DNA of 64,000 nucleotides from Streptomyces tropicalis (GTDB lineage: Bacteria > Actinomycetota > Actinomycetes > Streptomycetales > Streptomycetaceae). A program made the position numbers and the translations under genes. The notes beneath the pieces were generated by a model, which searched no databases, was not told where the DNA came from, and was given only the letters and a program-made list of their open reading frames with translations. The stretch spans positions 1 through 64,000 of the forward strand of contig NZ_JARJBB010000001.1 of the NCBI RefSeq assembly GCF_029269835.1, in the 5' to 3' direction. Within the stretch, counting starts at the first letter, position 1, and every line of letters begins with the position of its first letter. Shown here piece after piece: positions 22,556-31,577 of the stretch.

Positions 22556-22762
22556 TCAGGCGGCGCTCGCGCCGTTCCCCGCGCCCCTGCGGGTCGGCCG
22601 CTGCCATCGCATGCCGTTCACCTGGCCCGGTTCGTCACCGATGACGTACCGCACCCGGCGGCCGTGGACCCGGCGCGCGGGCGCACGGCAGCCGCGGGGC
22701 CGGCAGCCGCGCGCGAGGCGGGCGTACGGGTCCCTGGCGGGCTCGGTGATCGAGGAGGTCAT
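22556..22762 (-). CDS. trpM: TrpM-like small protein between trpC and trpB
   Basis: 68 residues, very Arg-rich (MTSSITEPARDPYARLARG start, YVIGDEPGQVNG centre). Streptomyces trp clusters carry a small gene at this exact place. In S. coelicolor it is called trpM (formerly trpX) and was described as modulating tryptophan synthesis and development. I assign it by position, size and what I recall of the sequence style. The ATG at 22760-22762 has only a weak ribosome-binding site (CCGCGAG). No domain is recognisable. The gene runs in the same direction as trpC and trpB with gaps of 50 and 79 nt. Confidence 0.7.
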   Translation of the reverse strand: MTSSITEPARDPYARLARGCRPRGCRAPARRVHGRRVRYVIGDEPGQVNGMRWQRPTRRGAGNGASAA

Positions 22763-22812
22763 CTCGCGGACCACTGTACCGGCGCACGGACGCTGCCGCG
22801 GCCGACGCGGGG

Positions 22813-23622
22813 TCAGTCCCGTCCGTGCCGCAGCGCCGGGTGCGCGCCCGCGGCCACCAGGTCGGCGACGGCCGCCTTGGGGTCGCGGCCGGTGACGAGG
22901 GACTCGCCGACCAGGACGGCGTCGGCGCCGGTGTTGGCGTAGGCGATGAGGTCGTGGGGGCCGCGGACGCCCGACTCGGCGATCTTGACGATGCTGTCCG
23001 GGATCTCCGGCGCGACCCGCTCGAAGGTGTCGCGGTCGACCTCGAGGGTCTTGAGGTTGCGGGCGTTGACGCCGATGACCTTGGCGCCCGCGTCCACCGC
23101 GCGCTCCACCTCGTCCTCGTCGTGGACCTCGACGAGCGGGGTGAGGCCGATGGACTCGGCGCGCTCGATCAGCGACTCCAGGGCCGGCTGGTCGAGCGCG
23201 GCGACGATCAGCAGGACGAGGTCGGCGCCGTACGCGCGGGCCTCCCACAGCTGGTACGAGGTGACGATGAAGTCCTTGCGCAGCACCGGGATGTCGACCC
23301 GGGCCCGCACGGCCTCCAGGTCGGCCAGTGAACCGCCGAAGCGGCGCTGCTCGGTGAGCACGGAGATGACGGCCGCGCCGCCCGCCTCGTAGTCGGCGGC
23401 GAGCCCGGCCGGGTCGGCGATGGCGGCCAGCGCGCCCTTGGAGGGGCTGGAGCGCTTGACCTCGCAGATGACCTTGACGCCGTCGCCGCGCAGGGCCGCG
23501 ACTCCGTCCTTCGCCGCGGGAGCCTTCGCCGCGCGCTCCTTGAGCTCGTCGAGGCTGACGCGCGCCTGCCGCTCCGCGAGGTCGGCACGGACTCCGTCGA
23601 TGATCTCGTCGAGCACACTCAC
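22813..23622 (-). CDS. trpC: Indole-3-glycerol phosphate synthase
   Basis: 269 residues, single-domain TrpC without a fused TrpF. The motifs are [11 protein letters not shown] (catalytic Lys and phosphate contacts), [26 protein letters not shown] and SGVRGPHDL. It ring-closes CdRP to indole-3-glycerol phosphate with loss of CO2. The GTG at 23622 is preceded by GAAAGGGGG. It is first of trpC-trpM-trpB-trpA. TrpF activity must come from PriA (31981). Confidence 0.96.
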   Translation of the reverse strand: MSVLDEIIDGVRADLAERQARVSLDELKERAAKAPAAKDGVAALRGDGVKVICEVKRSSPSKGALAAIADPAGLAADYEAGGAAVISVLTEQRRFGGSLADLEAVRARVDIPVLRKDFIVTSYQLWEARAYGADLVLLIVAALDQPALESLIERAESIGLTPLVEVHDEDEVERAVDAGAKVIGVNARNLKTLEVDRDTFERVAPEIPDSIVKIAESGVRGPHDLIAYANTGADAVLVGESLVTGRDPKAAVADLVAAGAHPALRHGRD

Positions 23623-23796
23623 GCGAGCGGCCCCCTTTCAGACGGTTGACTGTTCCAGCGGGTGGGCCACCGCCGGCCGGCCGCCTCAGGCGGACGAAAC
23701 CGGTGGTCACTGCGATGGTATCCGGAGGAGGGCGATGGCCTCGCATCCGGTTGACGCCGGTCCCACCACCTGGACGTTCGGCGGACGATCAAGGGG

Positions 23797-24297
23797 TCAA
23801 GGGTGGAGCCAGCCGCCGAAGGGCAGGTTCCGGACCACGGTGAAGACCACCAGCAGGGCGCCGAGGCTCCACAGGGTGACGGGCCCGGGTTCGAAGCGCG
23901 GCGGCCGTCCGCGGGCCGCGCCGGCCGTCCACAGGACCCAGAACACGGCGAAGGCCACGAAGCCCGCGGTGGCGGGCGCGTTGTCGCGCAGGGCCCCGAG
24001 GAGGTCGCCGTGCACGAAGGCGTGCGCGCTGCGCAGTCCGCCGCAGGCGGGGCAGTACAGGCCGGCGTAGCGCAGCAGCGGGCAGACGGGGTAGTGGCCC
24101 GGCTCGTTGGGGTCGACGGCGCCGACGTAGGCGAAGGCCGCGGCGACCGCGGCCAACGTCCCGGCGGGGGCGGCGAGCCGTCCGAGGACGGCCGCGGCTC
24201 CGGTCGGCACGCTCCGGACCTGGTGGGTTCCCCCCGGACGGGGGACGGGGGTCCGGCGGCGCGTCACCCTCTGGCTGTCGGCGTTCACGCCTCGCAT
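23797..24297 (-). CDS. DUF2752 membrane protein
   Basis: About 166 residues from the ATG at 24297; a GTG at 24288 is possible. Three hydrophobic segments are present. The DUF2752 signature CPLLRYAGLYCPACGGLRSA sits between the first two: three Cys (two forming a CPAC pair), then a GGLR turn, with HAFVHGDL following. The function of the family is unknown. In actinobacteria it commonly sits in the trp region, as here between trpE and trpC. Confidence 0.82.
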   Translation of the reverse strand: MRGVNADSQRVTRRRTPVPRPGGTHQVRSVPTGAAAVLGRLAAPAGTLAAVAAAFAYVGAVDPNEPGHYPVCPLLRYAGLYCPACGGLRSAHAFVHGDLLGALRDNAPATAGFVAFAVFWVLWTAGAARGRPPRFEPGPVTLWSLGALLVVFTVVRNLPFGGWLHP

Positions 24298-24404
24298 TCT
24301 GCCCGGTGCGGCGCGTACGCGCACGGGCGGGGGCGTGCCGCCGGACGGTGGGCGGGCGCCGGACGGCGTCCGCCCGGTGCCGGCTCCCGCCCGGTACGAC
24401 GCGG

Positions 24405-24653
24405 TCAGCCCTCGGCGTGGACCGGCTCGCGGTCCGCGACGACGTGCACCGGGTGCACGTCCTTGGGCTGGCCGAGGCCCATCATGCGCATGACGCCGCC
24501 GACCACACCGCCCAGCAGGGTGATCACCATGCCGGCCCAGAAGCCGAGCGGCTGGGCCATCACCATGAAGGCGCCGGCCACGCAGAAACCGATGAAGGCG
24601 ATGATGACACCGGTCCAGGCGGCCGGGGTGTGACCGTGGCTGCTGCCCGCCAT
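24405..24653 (-). CDS. HGxxPAAW-type small membrane protein
   Basis: 82 residues with the N-terminal signature HGHTPAAW, two membrane segments (TGVIIAFIGFCVAGAFMVM; GMVITLLGGVVGGVM) and a polar tail. The ATG at 24653 has a GGAG site (GAGGAGCAAGTC). This actinobacterial family is usually encoded beside the trp genes. No function is known to me. Confidence 0.85.
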   Translation of the reverse strand: MAGSSHGHTPAAWTGVIIAFIGFCVAGAFMVMAQPLGFWAGMVITLLGGVVGGVMRMMGLGQPKDVHPVHVVADREPVHAEG

Positions 24654-24871
24654 GACTTGCTCCTCGTTGCTGTGGTGTGTCTGAGCCGGACGCTCACGTC
24701 CATTGTCCCGTACCCGTCCGCCGCCCGTGAGCGGGGGTCTCTCCCCGCCGCAGCCGCCCGGCCGCGGGCCGCCCGGCCGCGGGCCGGTGCGCGCAGGCGC
24801 GGAGCGGCACGCGGGCGTGGTGTGCGGGGCCCGGGGTGGGACGGCCGGGGGGGGAGCCGGTCGGTCCGGGC

Positions 24872-25510
24872 CTAGGCCGGGTCGGGGCCCGTGGGGTCCT
24901 CGCCGCGGTCGAGGGCCTTCCACAGGTCCTCCGGGCGGTCGGGGTCGACCGGCCGGGGCGTGCGGGCGCGGGGCGCCCCGGTGCGCTCGTAGCGGCCGGA
25001 CATGCCCGGCCAGCGGCCGCCGTAGCGCAGCGCGAGCAGCCCGGCGAGCAGGATCAGGGCCCCGCCCACGGCGGCCACGTAGGGCCAGCCGGTGTGGGTG
25101 AGCGCGGTCGCCGTGGCGTCCGTCGTGCCGGACGCCTGGGCCGCCTTGTCGTCCAGGGCGGACCCGTCCGTGGCGCCCATGAGGGCCGCCGCGACCGTGC
25201 CGCCGCCGGACAGCGCGAGCAGCGCGGCGACCAGGACCCGGCCGGCCCGGCGGACCGCGAAGACCGCAACGAGCGCGGCCAGGCCGACCACGGCGAGGGC
25301 CGCGGGCACGCCGGTGACCTCGCTGCCCTTGGCGGTCAGGGGGAAGGCGCCGCCGGCCACCGTCGCGGTGCCGCCGGCCCAGCGCTGCCGGGACGCCAGC
25401 AGCACCACGGCGGCGCCGAGCGCGCCGCACAGCAGGGCGAGGGCGAGGCTCCGCCGGCCGGCCCCGGCGGGTGCGGCGGCTTCGGAACGGGGGTGAGGAA
25501 CAGCAGTCAC
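24872..25510 (-). CDS. Trp-region conserved membrane protein (TIGR02234 family)
   Basis: 212 residues from the GTG at 25510, chosen over an in-frame GTG at 25519 because GTGGAG lies at the right distance. Four hydrophobic segments are separated by a loop with RQRWAGG, where the Arg-Gln-x-Trp is characteristic of the actinobacterial trp-associated membrane family. The C-terminal tail ends in DLWKALDRGEDPT, also typical. The role is unknown. It lies downstream of trpE on the same strand, and with the two following small membrane genes forms a trp-linked membrane trio. Confidence 0.85.
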   Translation of the reverse strand: MTAVPHPRSEAAAPAGAGRRSLALALLCGALGAAVVLLASRQRWAGGTATVAGGAFPLTAKGSEVTGVPAALAVVGLAALVAVFAVRRAGRVLVAALLALSGGGTVAAALMGATDGSALDDKAAQASGTTDATATALTHTGWPYVAAVGGALILLAGLLALRYGGRWPGMSGRYERTGAPRARTPRPVDPDRPEDLWKALDRGEDPTGPDPA

Positions 25511-25594
25511 GTACTCCACTATCGCCTGATCCCCGGGCGAACCCTCACCCGGGGTTCGCCCGGGCGGCCGCGGAGGCGCGGCCGCCCCGGTGGC

Positions 25595-27103
25595 TCATGC
25601 CCGGCCGAGCCGGTTCGCGGTGTGCACGGCGCGCAGCACGGCCGCCGCCTTGTTGCGGCACTCGGTGTCCTCCGCGACCGGGTCGGAGTCGGCGACGATG
25701 CCCGCTCCGGCCTGCACGTAGGCGGTGCCGTCGCGCAGGAGGGCGGTGCGGATGGCGATGGCGGTGTCGGAGTCGCCGGCGAAGTCGAGGTAGCCGACGC
25801 AGCCGCCGTACAACCCGCGCCGGGACGGCTCGAGTTCGTCGATGATCTGCATCGCCCGGGGCTTCGGCGCGCCGGACAGGGTGCCGGCCGGGAAGCAGGC
25901 CGTCAGGACGTCGAAGGCGGTGCGGTCCGGCGCGACCCGGCCGGTCACGGTCGAGACGATGTGCATGACGTGCGAGTAGCGCTCGACGGACATGAAGTCG
26001 ACGACCTCGACCGAACCCGGTTCGCAGACCCGGCCGAGGTCGTTGCGTCCGAGGTCGACCAGCATGAGGTGCTCGGCCCGCTCCTTGGGGTCGGCGAGCA
26101 GCTCGTCGGCGAGGGCCTGGTCCTCCTGCGGCGTGCCGCCCCGCGGCCGGGTGCCCGCGATGGGGTGCACCATGGCCCGCCCGTCCTCGACCTTCACCAG
26201 CGCCTCGGGCGAGGAGCCGACGACGTCGAAGGCCGCCCCGTCGCCGTGCGGGAAGCGGAACAGGTACATGTACGGCGAGGGGTTGGTGGCCCGCAGGACG
26301 CGGTAGACGTCCAGCGCACTCGCCGTCAGCGGCGTCTCGAAGCGCTGCGAGGGGACGACCTGGAAGGCCTCGCCCGCGCGGATGCGCTCCTTGATGTCCT
26401 CCACGGCCTCCTGGAAGTCGGGCCCGCCCCACAGTGCGGTGTACTCGGGCAGCTCCGACGGCGGCAGGACGGCCGGGGGCTGCGCGACCGGGCGTGACAG
26501 GTCCGCCTCCATCGCGTCCAGCCGGGCCACGGCGTCGGCGTACGCCTCGTCGACGCCGGTGTCGAGGTCGTTGTGGTTGATCGCGTTGGCGATCAGCAGG
26601 ACCGTGCCCTCCCAGTGGTCCAGGACGGCGAGGTCGGAGGTGAGCAGCATGGTCAGCTCGGGCAGCGCCAGGTCGTCGCGCTCGCCGGGGCCGATCCGCT
26701 CCAGGCGGCGCACGATGTCGTAGCCGAGGTAGCCGACCATGCCGCCGGTGAAGGGCGGCAGGCCGAGGTCCTGCGCGAGGTCGCGGGGGGTGTGCAGGGC
26801 TTCGACGGTGGCGCGCAGCGCGGCCAGCGGGTCGCCCTCGACGGGGACGCCGACCGGCGGGGTGCCCAGCCAGTGGGCGCGGCCGTCCCGCTCGGTGAGG
26901 GTGGCGGCGCTCCGGACGCCGACGAAGGAGTAGCGGGACCACGAGCGGCCGTTCTCCGCGGACTCCAGCAGGAAGGTGCCGGGGCGCTCGGCGGCGAGCT
27001 TGCGGTACAGCCCGACCGGGGTGTCGCCGTCGGCGAGGAGCTTGCGGGTGACGGGGACCACCCGGCGGTCGGCGGCCAGCTTGCGGAAGGTCTCGAGGTC
27101 CAT
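25595..27103 (-). CDS. trpE: Anthranilate synthase component I
   Basis: 502 residues from the ATG at 27103. The N-terminal feedback site has [16 protein letters not shown], the Trp-binding LLES element. The chorismate-binding domain has [37 protein letters not shown] and [11 protein letters not shown]. With a glutamine amidotransferase partner, not encoded in this window, it converts chorismate to anthranilate. The gene begins only 11 bp after hisI, leaving no room for a trp leader attenuator directly upstream. It is therefore probably read from the hisI promoter or one inside hisI. Confidence 0.96.
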   Translation of the reverse strand: MDLETFRKLAADRRVVPVTRKLLADGDTPVGLYRKLAAERPGTFLLESAENGRSWSRYSFVGVRSAATLTERDGRAHWLGTPPVGVPVEGDPLAALRATVEALHTPRDLAQDLGLPPFTGGMVGYLGYDIVRRLERIGPGERDDLALPELTMLLTSDLAVLDHWEGTVLLIANAINHNDLDTGVDEAYADAVARLDAMEADLSRPVAQPPAVLPPSELPEYTALWGGPDFQEAVEDIKERIRAGEAFQVVPSQRFETPLTASALDVYRVLRATNPSPYMYLFRFPHGDGAAFDVVGSSPEALVKVEDGRAMVHPIAGTRPRGGTPQEDQALADELLADPKERAEHLMLVDLGRNDLGRVCEPGSVEVVDFMSVERYSHVMHIVSTVTGRVAPDRTAFDVLTACFPAGTLSGAPKPRAMQIIDELEPSRRGLYGGCVGYLDFAGDSDTAIAIRTALLRDGTAYVQAGAGIVADSDPVAEDTECRNKAAAVLRAVHTANRLGRA

Positions 27104-27114
27104 CACGGCCTGCC

Positions 27115-27507
27115 TCACCGGTCCGTGCCGGAGACGCGCTCGGCGGCGCCGCCGAGCAGCACGTCGGCGTCGAAGCAGGTGCGGGCGCCGGTGTGGCAGG
27201 CCGCGCCGACCTGGTCGACCTGGACGAGCAGGGTGTCGGCGTCGCAGTCGAGGGCGACGGACTTCACGTGCTGGACGTGCCCGGAGGTGTCGCCCTTGAC
27301 CCAGTACTCGCGGCGGCTGCGCGACCAGTAGGTGCAGCGGCCGGTGGTCAGCGTGCGGTGCAGCGCCTCGTCGTCCATCCAGCCGAGCATCAGCACCTCC
27401 CCCGTGTCGTACTGCTGGGCGATCGCGGGGACGAGCCCGTCGGCACTGCGCTTGAGGCGCGCGGCGATCTCGGGGGCGAGGCTGCTGGGCGGAGGCGTGC
27501 TGCTCAT
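27115..27507 (-). CDS. hisI: Phosphoribosyl-AMP cyclohydrolase
   Basis: About 130 residues from the ATG at 27507; an ATG at 27516 is the alternative. Motifs are [32 protein letters not shown], the metal-binding LDCDADTLL, and the later Cys in ACHTG and TCF. It opens the adenine ring of phosphoribosyl-AMP, the third step of histidine synthesis. No HisE domain is fused. It is separated from the main his operon and sits directly before trpE, linking the two pathways. Confidence 0.95.
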   Translation of the reverse strand: MSSTPPPSSLAPEIAARLKRSADGLVPAIAQQYDTGEVLMLGWMDDEALHRTLTTGRCTYWSRSRREYWVKGDTSGHVQHVKSVALDCDADTLLVQVDQVGAACHTGARTCFDADVLLGGAAERVSGTDR

Positions 27508-27635
27508 GGGTGCCATTGTGCCGCGTGCGGCACGCCGGTCCCGCGCCCGTCCGCGGTACCGGCCCGGCGGATCCGCCCCCGGCGGGCGGCGCGCGGCCGG
27601 CCGGGCCGCGGGTGGGCGGACGCGGTACGTGGTCG

Positions 27636-27641
27636 TAGGCT
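27636..27641 (+). promoter_or_regulatory. Candidate -10 of a leaderless transcript
   Basis: TAGGCT ends 6 nt before the ATG at 27648 and no Shine-Dalgarno is present. The spacing fits transcription starting at the start codon, common in actinobacteria. Confidence 0.5.
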
Positions 27642-27647
27642 GACGTC

Positions 27648-28283
27648 ATGTCGACCTTTGCCCAGCGTGAACGTCTGCTGCTCGCCGACCTCCTGGAGAC
27701 CGCCGGCCCGGATGCGGAGACCCTCTGCGAGGGGTGGCGGACCCGCGATCTCGCCGCGCACGTGGTGGTGCGCGAGCGCCGCCCGGACGCGGCCGGCGGC
27801 TCACTGATCAAGCAGCTCGCGCCGCGCCTCGAGAAGGTGATGGACGAGTACGCGGCCAAGCCCTACGACGAGCTGATCCGGCTGATCCGCACCGGGCCGC
27901 CGCGCTTCTCCCCCTTCCAGCTCAAGCAGATCGACGAGGCCGCGAACACCGTCGAGTTCTACGTGCACGCGGAGGACGTGCGCCGCGCCCAGGCCGACTG
28001 GGCGCCGCGCGAGCTCGACTCCGTCTTCCAGGACGCGCTGTGGTCGCGCCTGGAGCGCGCCGTCCGGCTGCTGGGCCGGGGCGTGCCGACGGGCCTGGTG
28101 CTGCGCCGCCCCGACGGCCAGACGGTGGTCGCCCACAAGGGCACGCCCGTGGTGACGGTGACGGGTGAGCCCTCGGAGCTGCTGATGTTCGCGTTCGGCC
28201 GGCAGGACGCGGCGAAGGTCGAGCTGGACGGCGACCAGGACGCGATCACGACGCTGCACGAGACCAGGCAACTGGGGTTCTGA
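27648..28283 (+). CDS. TIGR03085-family protein (DinB/maleylpyruvate-isomerase-like)
   Basis: 211 residues. The N-terminal half has [33 protein letters not shown] and [10 protein letters not shown], the helical-bundle pattern of mycothiol-dependent isomerase/DinB-like proteins. The His residues in [15 protein letters not shown] could bind metal. The C-terminal part ([28 protein letters not shown]) is the sterol-carrier-like domain usual in this group. The substrate is unknown. It is divergent from hisI and ends near a hairpin. Confidence 0.82.
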   Translation: MSTFAQRERLLLADLLETAGPDAETLCEGWRTRDLAAHVVVRERRPDAAGGSLIKQLAPRLEKVMDEYAAKPYDELIRLIRTGPPRFSPFQLKQIDEAANTVEFYVHAEDVRRAQADWAPRELDSVFQDALWSRLERAVRLLGRGVPTGLVLRRPDGQTVVAHKGTPVVTVTGEPSELLMFAFGRQDAAKVELDGDQDAITTLHETRQLGF

Positions 28284-28302
28284 CCGGGCCCGAGGGCGGC
28301 CC

Positions 28303-28329
28303 GCACGGGGCCGGGCTCCGGCCCCGTGC
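28303..28329. terminator. 12-bp perfect hairpin between convergent genes
   Basis: GCACGGGGCCGG/CCGGCCCCGTGC with loop GCT lies 20 nt after the TIGR03085 gene and faces the MFS gene end. It can work in both directions. Confidence 0.7.
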
Positions 28330-28532
28330 CCGGCGGCCGGCGCGAGGACGCCCGCCGGTCCGGGGGTGCGGTCCGGATCCGGGGCGGGTACGCTCCCCGG
28401 CCCCCACGCCCCGGCTCGGGGCGGCGGTTCGGCGCCTCGGCGCTCCGGCCGCGCATCGCCCCGGCCGTCACTGCGGCGCCCGGCCCCGGCATCATGCCCC
28501 GGCGCTCCTCGGTCCGGCACGAAGTCCGGTGC

Positions 28533-29777
28533 TCAGCCCGGCAGTTCGGCCCGGCGCAGGGCCCCGGAGCTCAGGGCAAGGGCCGCGCCCGCGGCGCAGA
28601 GAGTGGCGCAGGCGGTGAAGACGGGACCGGTCCCCCAGCGTTCGACAGCCGCCCCGACCAGGGGGAAGGTGAGCGGCGCGACGCCGAAGCCGGCCAGGGT
28701 GGAGACCGAGGTGACCCGCCCGACGTGCGCGGGGCCGGCCGCCACCTGCACCAGGGCCCCGGCGAGTGCCCCGCCGAGCCCGGCGAGCAGGCCGATCAGC
28801 GCGGCCACACAGGTCGCGCCGGCGACGGACGGCACCCGGGCGAGACCGGCGATGGCCACGGCACCGGCGGCCTCGGCGAGGGCCAGCACGAGACCGGGGC
28901 GGGGCACCCGTCCGCGCACCGCGACCAGCAGTGACGCGGCCCCGGCGCCGGCGCCGAACCCGGCGAGCACCCAGCCCATCCCCGCCGAACCCCAGCCCCG
29001 CTGCTGCGCGAGCAGCGTCAGCCCGAGGTTCATCGGCCCCACGAAGCCGAGGTCGCTGAGCGCGATGACGGCGATCAGCACCCGCAGCACGGGGCTGCCC
29101 GCGATCCGGCGGAAGCCGTCACACAGGTCCGCCAGGACGCCGGGACGCCGGACGAGGCCGGCCGGGGGTGGCTCCGCGCCCCGGAGGGTGAGCAGCACCG
29201 GCAGCGACCCGCCGATCAGCAGCGCGGCGAGCCCGAAGGCTCCGGCGGTCCCGCCGACGGCGACGCCGAGTCCGCCGACGGGGCCGCCGAGGACGGTGGC
29301 GAGCCGGGTGGCCAGACCCCGCATCCCCTGGACCCGGGCGAGCTGGGAGGGGGCGGCGATCCGGGCGGGCAGGGCCCCCGCGGCGGGCAGGAAGACGGCG
29401 TCGACGACCCCGAAGACCACCGCGGCGGCGCCCAGCGTCCACAGCCCGGGCCGGGTGGCGAGCAGCAGCAGGGCCGCGGCGAGGACGAGGGCACAGCGGA
29501 CCGCGCTGCTGCCGAGGACCACCCGGCGCGGGCCGTACCGGTCGGCGACCACTCCCCCGCCGAGCATCAGCAGGGCCCGCGGCAGGGCACCGGCCGCCGT
29601 CACGAACCCGGCCTCGGCGGGGGTCCCGGCCTGCACGGCGGCCCAGGACAGGGCGAGGAACCAGACGCTGTCGCCCATCGCGGACGAGGTGTAGGCGCCG
29701 AGCCAGCGCAGCACGTTGGGGTCGCGGTGGGCGGGCCGCTCCCCGGCGGGCGCCGGATGCAGGGAGGTGGCGGTCAT
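28533..29777 (-). CDS. MFS transporter, MFS_3/EntS-like exporter
   Basis: 414 residues with about twelve hydrophobic segments. Near the N-terminus are RWLGAYTSSAMGDSVW and, after the second segment, VVADRYGPRRV, the MFS loop 2-3 motif. This arrangement is typical of macrolide or siderophore-exporter-like members. The ATG at 29777 has GAGAGGA upstream. The HTH regulator gene immediately upstream on the same strand is the likely controller, suggesting inducible efflux of a small molecule. The substrate is unknown. Confidence 0.85.
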   Translation of the reverse strand: MTATSLHPAPAGERPAHRDPNVLRWLGAYTSSAMGDSVWFLALSWAAVQAGTPAEAGFVTAAGALPRALLMLGGGVVADRYGPRRVVLGSSAVRCALVLAAALLLLATRPGLWTLGAAAVVFGVVDAVFLPAAGALPARIAAPSQLARVQGMRGLATRLATVLGGPVGGLGVAVGGTAGAFGLAALLIGGSLPVLLTLRGAEPPPAGLVRRPGVLADLCDGFRRIAGSPVLRVLIAVIALSDLGFVGPMNLGLTLLAQQRGWGSAGMGWVLAGFGAGAGAASLLVAVRGRVPRPGLVLALAEAAGAVAIAGLARVPSVAGATCVAALIGLLAGLGGALAGALVQVAAGPAHVGRVTSVSTLAGFGVAPLTFPLVGAAVERWGTGPVFTACATLCAAGAALALSSGALRRAELPG

Positions 29778-30097
29778 GGCGGCGGTCCTCTCGGGGCGCG
29801 GATCTCGGATCGAGCGGCGTGCGGAGGCGCGGACGCGCGGTGGTGCGGAGGTGCGGTGGCGCGGAGGTGCGGAGGTGCGGAGGTGCGGCGGTGCGGACGC
29901 ATGGAGACGCCGTGGTGCGGTGGTGGTGCGGTGGTACACGCCGGGTGGTGCGGTGGTACACGCGGATGTGCGCGGGCCGGTGAACGCGGCGGGAGGCAGG
30001 GCCCGGGAGCCGGGTGCCGGGCGGGTGCGGCCGCCACCGGGTGCCACGCCCGCGGACGTCGGCCGGGGCGGCGTGAGCGCAAAGGCGCAGGGAGGGG
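29778..30097. other. Gap between HTH regulator and MFS gene, mostly repeat
   Basis: 320 bp with no supported gene. It is dominated by the GGTGCGGAG-type tandem repeat given separately, then GC-rich sequence up to the regulator stop. Confidence 0.7.
29817..29960. repeat. Short-period GGTGCGGAG tandem repeat tract
   Basis: A run of imperfect 9-bp units (GGTGCGGAG and variants GGCGCGGAG, GGTGCGGCG), with the cleanest copies at about 29847-29898, followed by larger repeats of GGTGCGGTGGTACACGC. It lies in the 5' region of the MFS gene transcript. The purine-rich, G-skewed plus strand could form unusual structure. Confidence 0.8.
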
Positions 30098-30688
30098 TCA
30101 GAGGCGGAACGGGAAGGCGTACGCGTGCACCGCGACGTTCTCCCGGCCGTCGGTGTCGCCGGCCTCGTCGGCCGCCCGGCCGCGCTCCTCCCAGCGGCGG
30201 AACAGGGCCTGCATCTCCCGGTCCATGTCGAGCAGTTCCTCCGGGGTCAGGCGGAGCATGGTCTCCATGGACTCGGCGGAGCGGTTCCACTCGGGGCCCC
30301 AATGGGCCCGCTGGTCCAGGAAGCTGCGGTACATCTCGGCGCGCTGTTCGAAGAAGAGGCGACTGGCCGCGGTGTGCGCGGCCGCCTTCTCCGGGGCGTC
30401 GCGGAAGTCCTCGTCGCGGATGCTCACGCCGTCGGAGGCGGGCTCCCACCACCGCTCCCGGCTGTCCGCGCTGCGCGGTTCGGCCTCCTCGATGAGGCCG
30501 AACTCGGCGAGCCTGCGCAGGTGGTAGCTGACCAGGGAGACAGCCTCGTCGACCTGCTCGGCGAGCTGTGAGGCGGTCGCGGCCCGCGCGACGAGCAGCC
30601 CGCGGTACAGCCGCATCCGCAGGGGGTGGGCCAGCGCCTTGAGGGTGCCCAGGTCGGTGATGCGGCGGTTCCGCTCCTTGCTGCTCAT
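30098..30688 (-). CDS. ArsR-type winged-helix transcriptional regulator
   Basis: 196 residues from the ATG at 30688. LGTLKALAHPLRMRLYRGL opens a winged helix; ATASQLAEQVDEAVSLVSYHLRRLAEFGLIEEA is the HTH with recognition helix, of the ArsR/HTH_20 type. The C-terminal 120 residues are helical with a conserved-looking WEPASDGVSI and RWEERGR and may bind ligand or dimerise. No Cys metal motif is present. The promoter is leaderless with a palindrome over the -35, so autorepression is likely. It most likely also controls the downstream MFS gene. Confidence 0.87.
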   Translation of the reverse strand: MSSKERNRRITDLGTLKALAHPLRMRLYRGLLVARAATASQLAEQVDEAVSLVSYHLRRLAEFGLIEEAEPRSADSRERWWEPASDGVSIRDEDFRDAPEKAAAHTAASRLFFEQRAEMYRSFLDQRAHWGPEWNRSAESMETMLRLTPEELLDMDREMQALFRRWEERGRAADEAGDTDGRENVAVHAYAFPFRL

Positions 30689-30694
30689 GCCGTC

Positions 30695-30723
30695 AGCGTA
30701 GATGCGCAGGAAAAGTTGCACAA
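30695..30723 (-). promoter_or_regulatory. Promoter of the HTH regulator gene
   Basis: On the minus strand TTGTGC (30723-30718), a 17-bp spacer and TACGCT (30700-30695), followed 6 nt later by the ATG at 30688. This predicts a leaderless transcript; there is no Shine-Dalgarno. Confidence 0.6.
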
Positions 30724-30741
30724 TATTTTTTGCGCAACTTT
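30712..30741. promoter_or_regulatory. 30-bp palindromic operator over the regulator promoter
   Basis: AAAGTTGCACAA-TATTTT-TTGCGCAACTTT: 12-bp arms, 11 of 12 matching, AT-rich in a GC-rich genome. The left arm contains the -35 hexamer, so occupancy would block RNA polymerase. It is the likely binding site of the adjacent ArsR-type regulator. Confidence 0.75.
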
Positions 30742-30764
30742 CCTTGTGCATCTGCCCGCGCAAA

Positions 30765-30793
30765 GGCCCCGGTCGCTCGGGGCGGCCGGGGCC
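30765..30793 (-). terminator. Weak hairpin after hisF
   Basis: GGCCCCGG (30765-30772) pairs with CCGGGGCC (30786-30793) over a 13-nt loop; the minus-strand RNA continues with UUUGCG. It lies just after the hisF stop and may end the his operon. Confidence 0.45.
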
Positions 30794-30821
30794 GGTCACG
30801 GCGCGGGACAGGCGCGCGGGG

Positions 30822-31577
30822 TCAGCGCACGGGGTGGCCCGCCTCCCGCAGGGTCTGCTTCACCTCGCCGATGCGCAGGTCACCGAAGTGGAACACCGAG
30901 GCCGCCAGCACCGCGTCCGCGCCGGAGGCGACGGCCGGCGGGAAGTCGGCGAGCTTCCCGGCGCCGCCCGAGGCGATCAGCGGGACGGTGACGTGCTTGC
31001 GCACCGCCGCGATCATCTCCAGGTCGTAGCCGTCCCGGGTGCCGTCGGCGTCCATGGAGTTGAGCAGGATCTCGCCGGCGCCCAGCTCGGCCGCCCGGTG
31101 CGCCCACTCCACCGCGTCGATGCCGGTGCCCCGGCGACCGCCGTGCGTGGTGACCTCGTAGGAGCCGGGAGCGGTCCGCCGCGCGTCGACGGACAGCACC
31201 AGCACCTGCCGGCCGAAGCGCTCGGCGATCTCCCGGATCAGCTCCGGGCGGGCGATCGCCGCGGTGTTCACGCCCACCTTGTCGGCACCCGCCCGCAGCA
31301 GCCGGTCCACGTCGTCGGCCGTGCGGACGCCGCCGCCGACCGTCAGCGGGATGAACACCTGCTCGGCGGTGCGGCGCACCACGTCGTAGGTGGTCTCGCG
31401 GTTCCCCGAGGAGGCGGTGATGTCGAGGAACGTCAGCTCGTCGGCGCCCTCCGCGTCGTAGACCTTGGCCATCTCGACCGGGTCGCCCGCGTCGCGCAGG
31501 TTCTCGAAGTTGACGCCCTTGACGACCCGGCCGTCGTCCACGTCCAGGCAGGGGATGACTCGGACCGCCAGGGTCAT
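30822..31577 (-). CDS. hisF: Imidazole glycerol phosphate synthase cyclase subunit
   Basis: 251 residues, beta/alpha barrel. [18 protein letters not shown] carries the catalytic Asp near residue 11 and VLSVDARR the second catalytic Asp. Phosphate-binding ASGGAGKL is at the end. With HisH it converts PRFAR and ammonia to IGP and AICAR. The ATG overlaps the ridA stop (ATGA). It is the last his gene of the operon. Confidence 0.97.
   Translation of the reverse strand: MTLAVRVIPCLDVDDGRVVKGVNFENLRDAGDPVEMAKVYDAEGADELTFLDITASSGNRETTYDVVRRTAEQVFIPLTVGGGVRTADDVDRLLRAGADKVGVNTAAIARPELIREIAERFGRQVLVLSVDARRTAPGSYEVTTHGGRRGTGIDAVEWAHRAAELGAGEILLNSMDADGTRDGYDLEMIAAVRKHVTVPLIASGGAGKLADFPPAVASGADAVLAASVFHFGDLRIGEVKQTLREAGHPVR

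Noticed and set aside
23623..23796. Possible trpC leader peptide with two adjacent Trp codons on the minus strand
   Set aside because: The frame starts at a TTG with no ribosome-binding site, is over 50 codons long, and no terminator/antiterminator pair was found.
29817..29960. CRISPR-like array
   Set aside because: Units are only 9 bp and contiguous with no unique spacers; no cas genes nearby.
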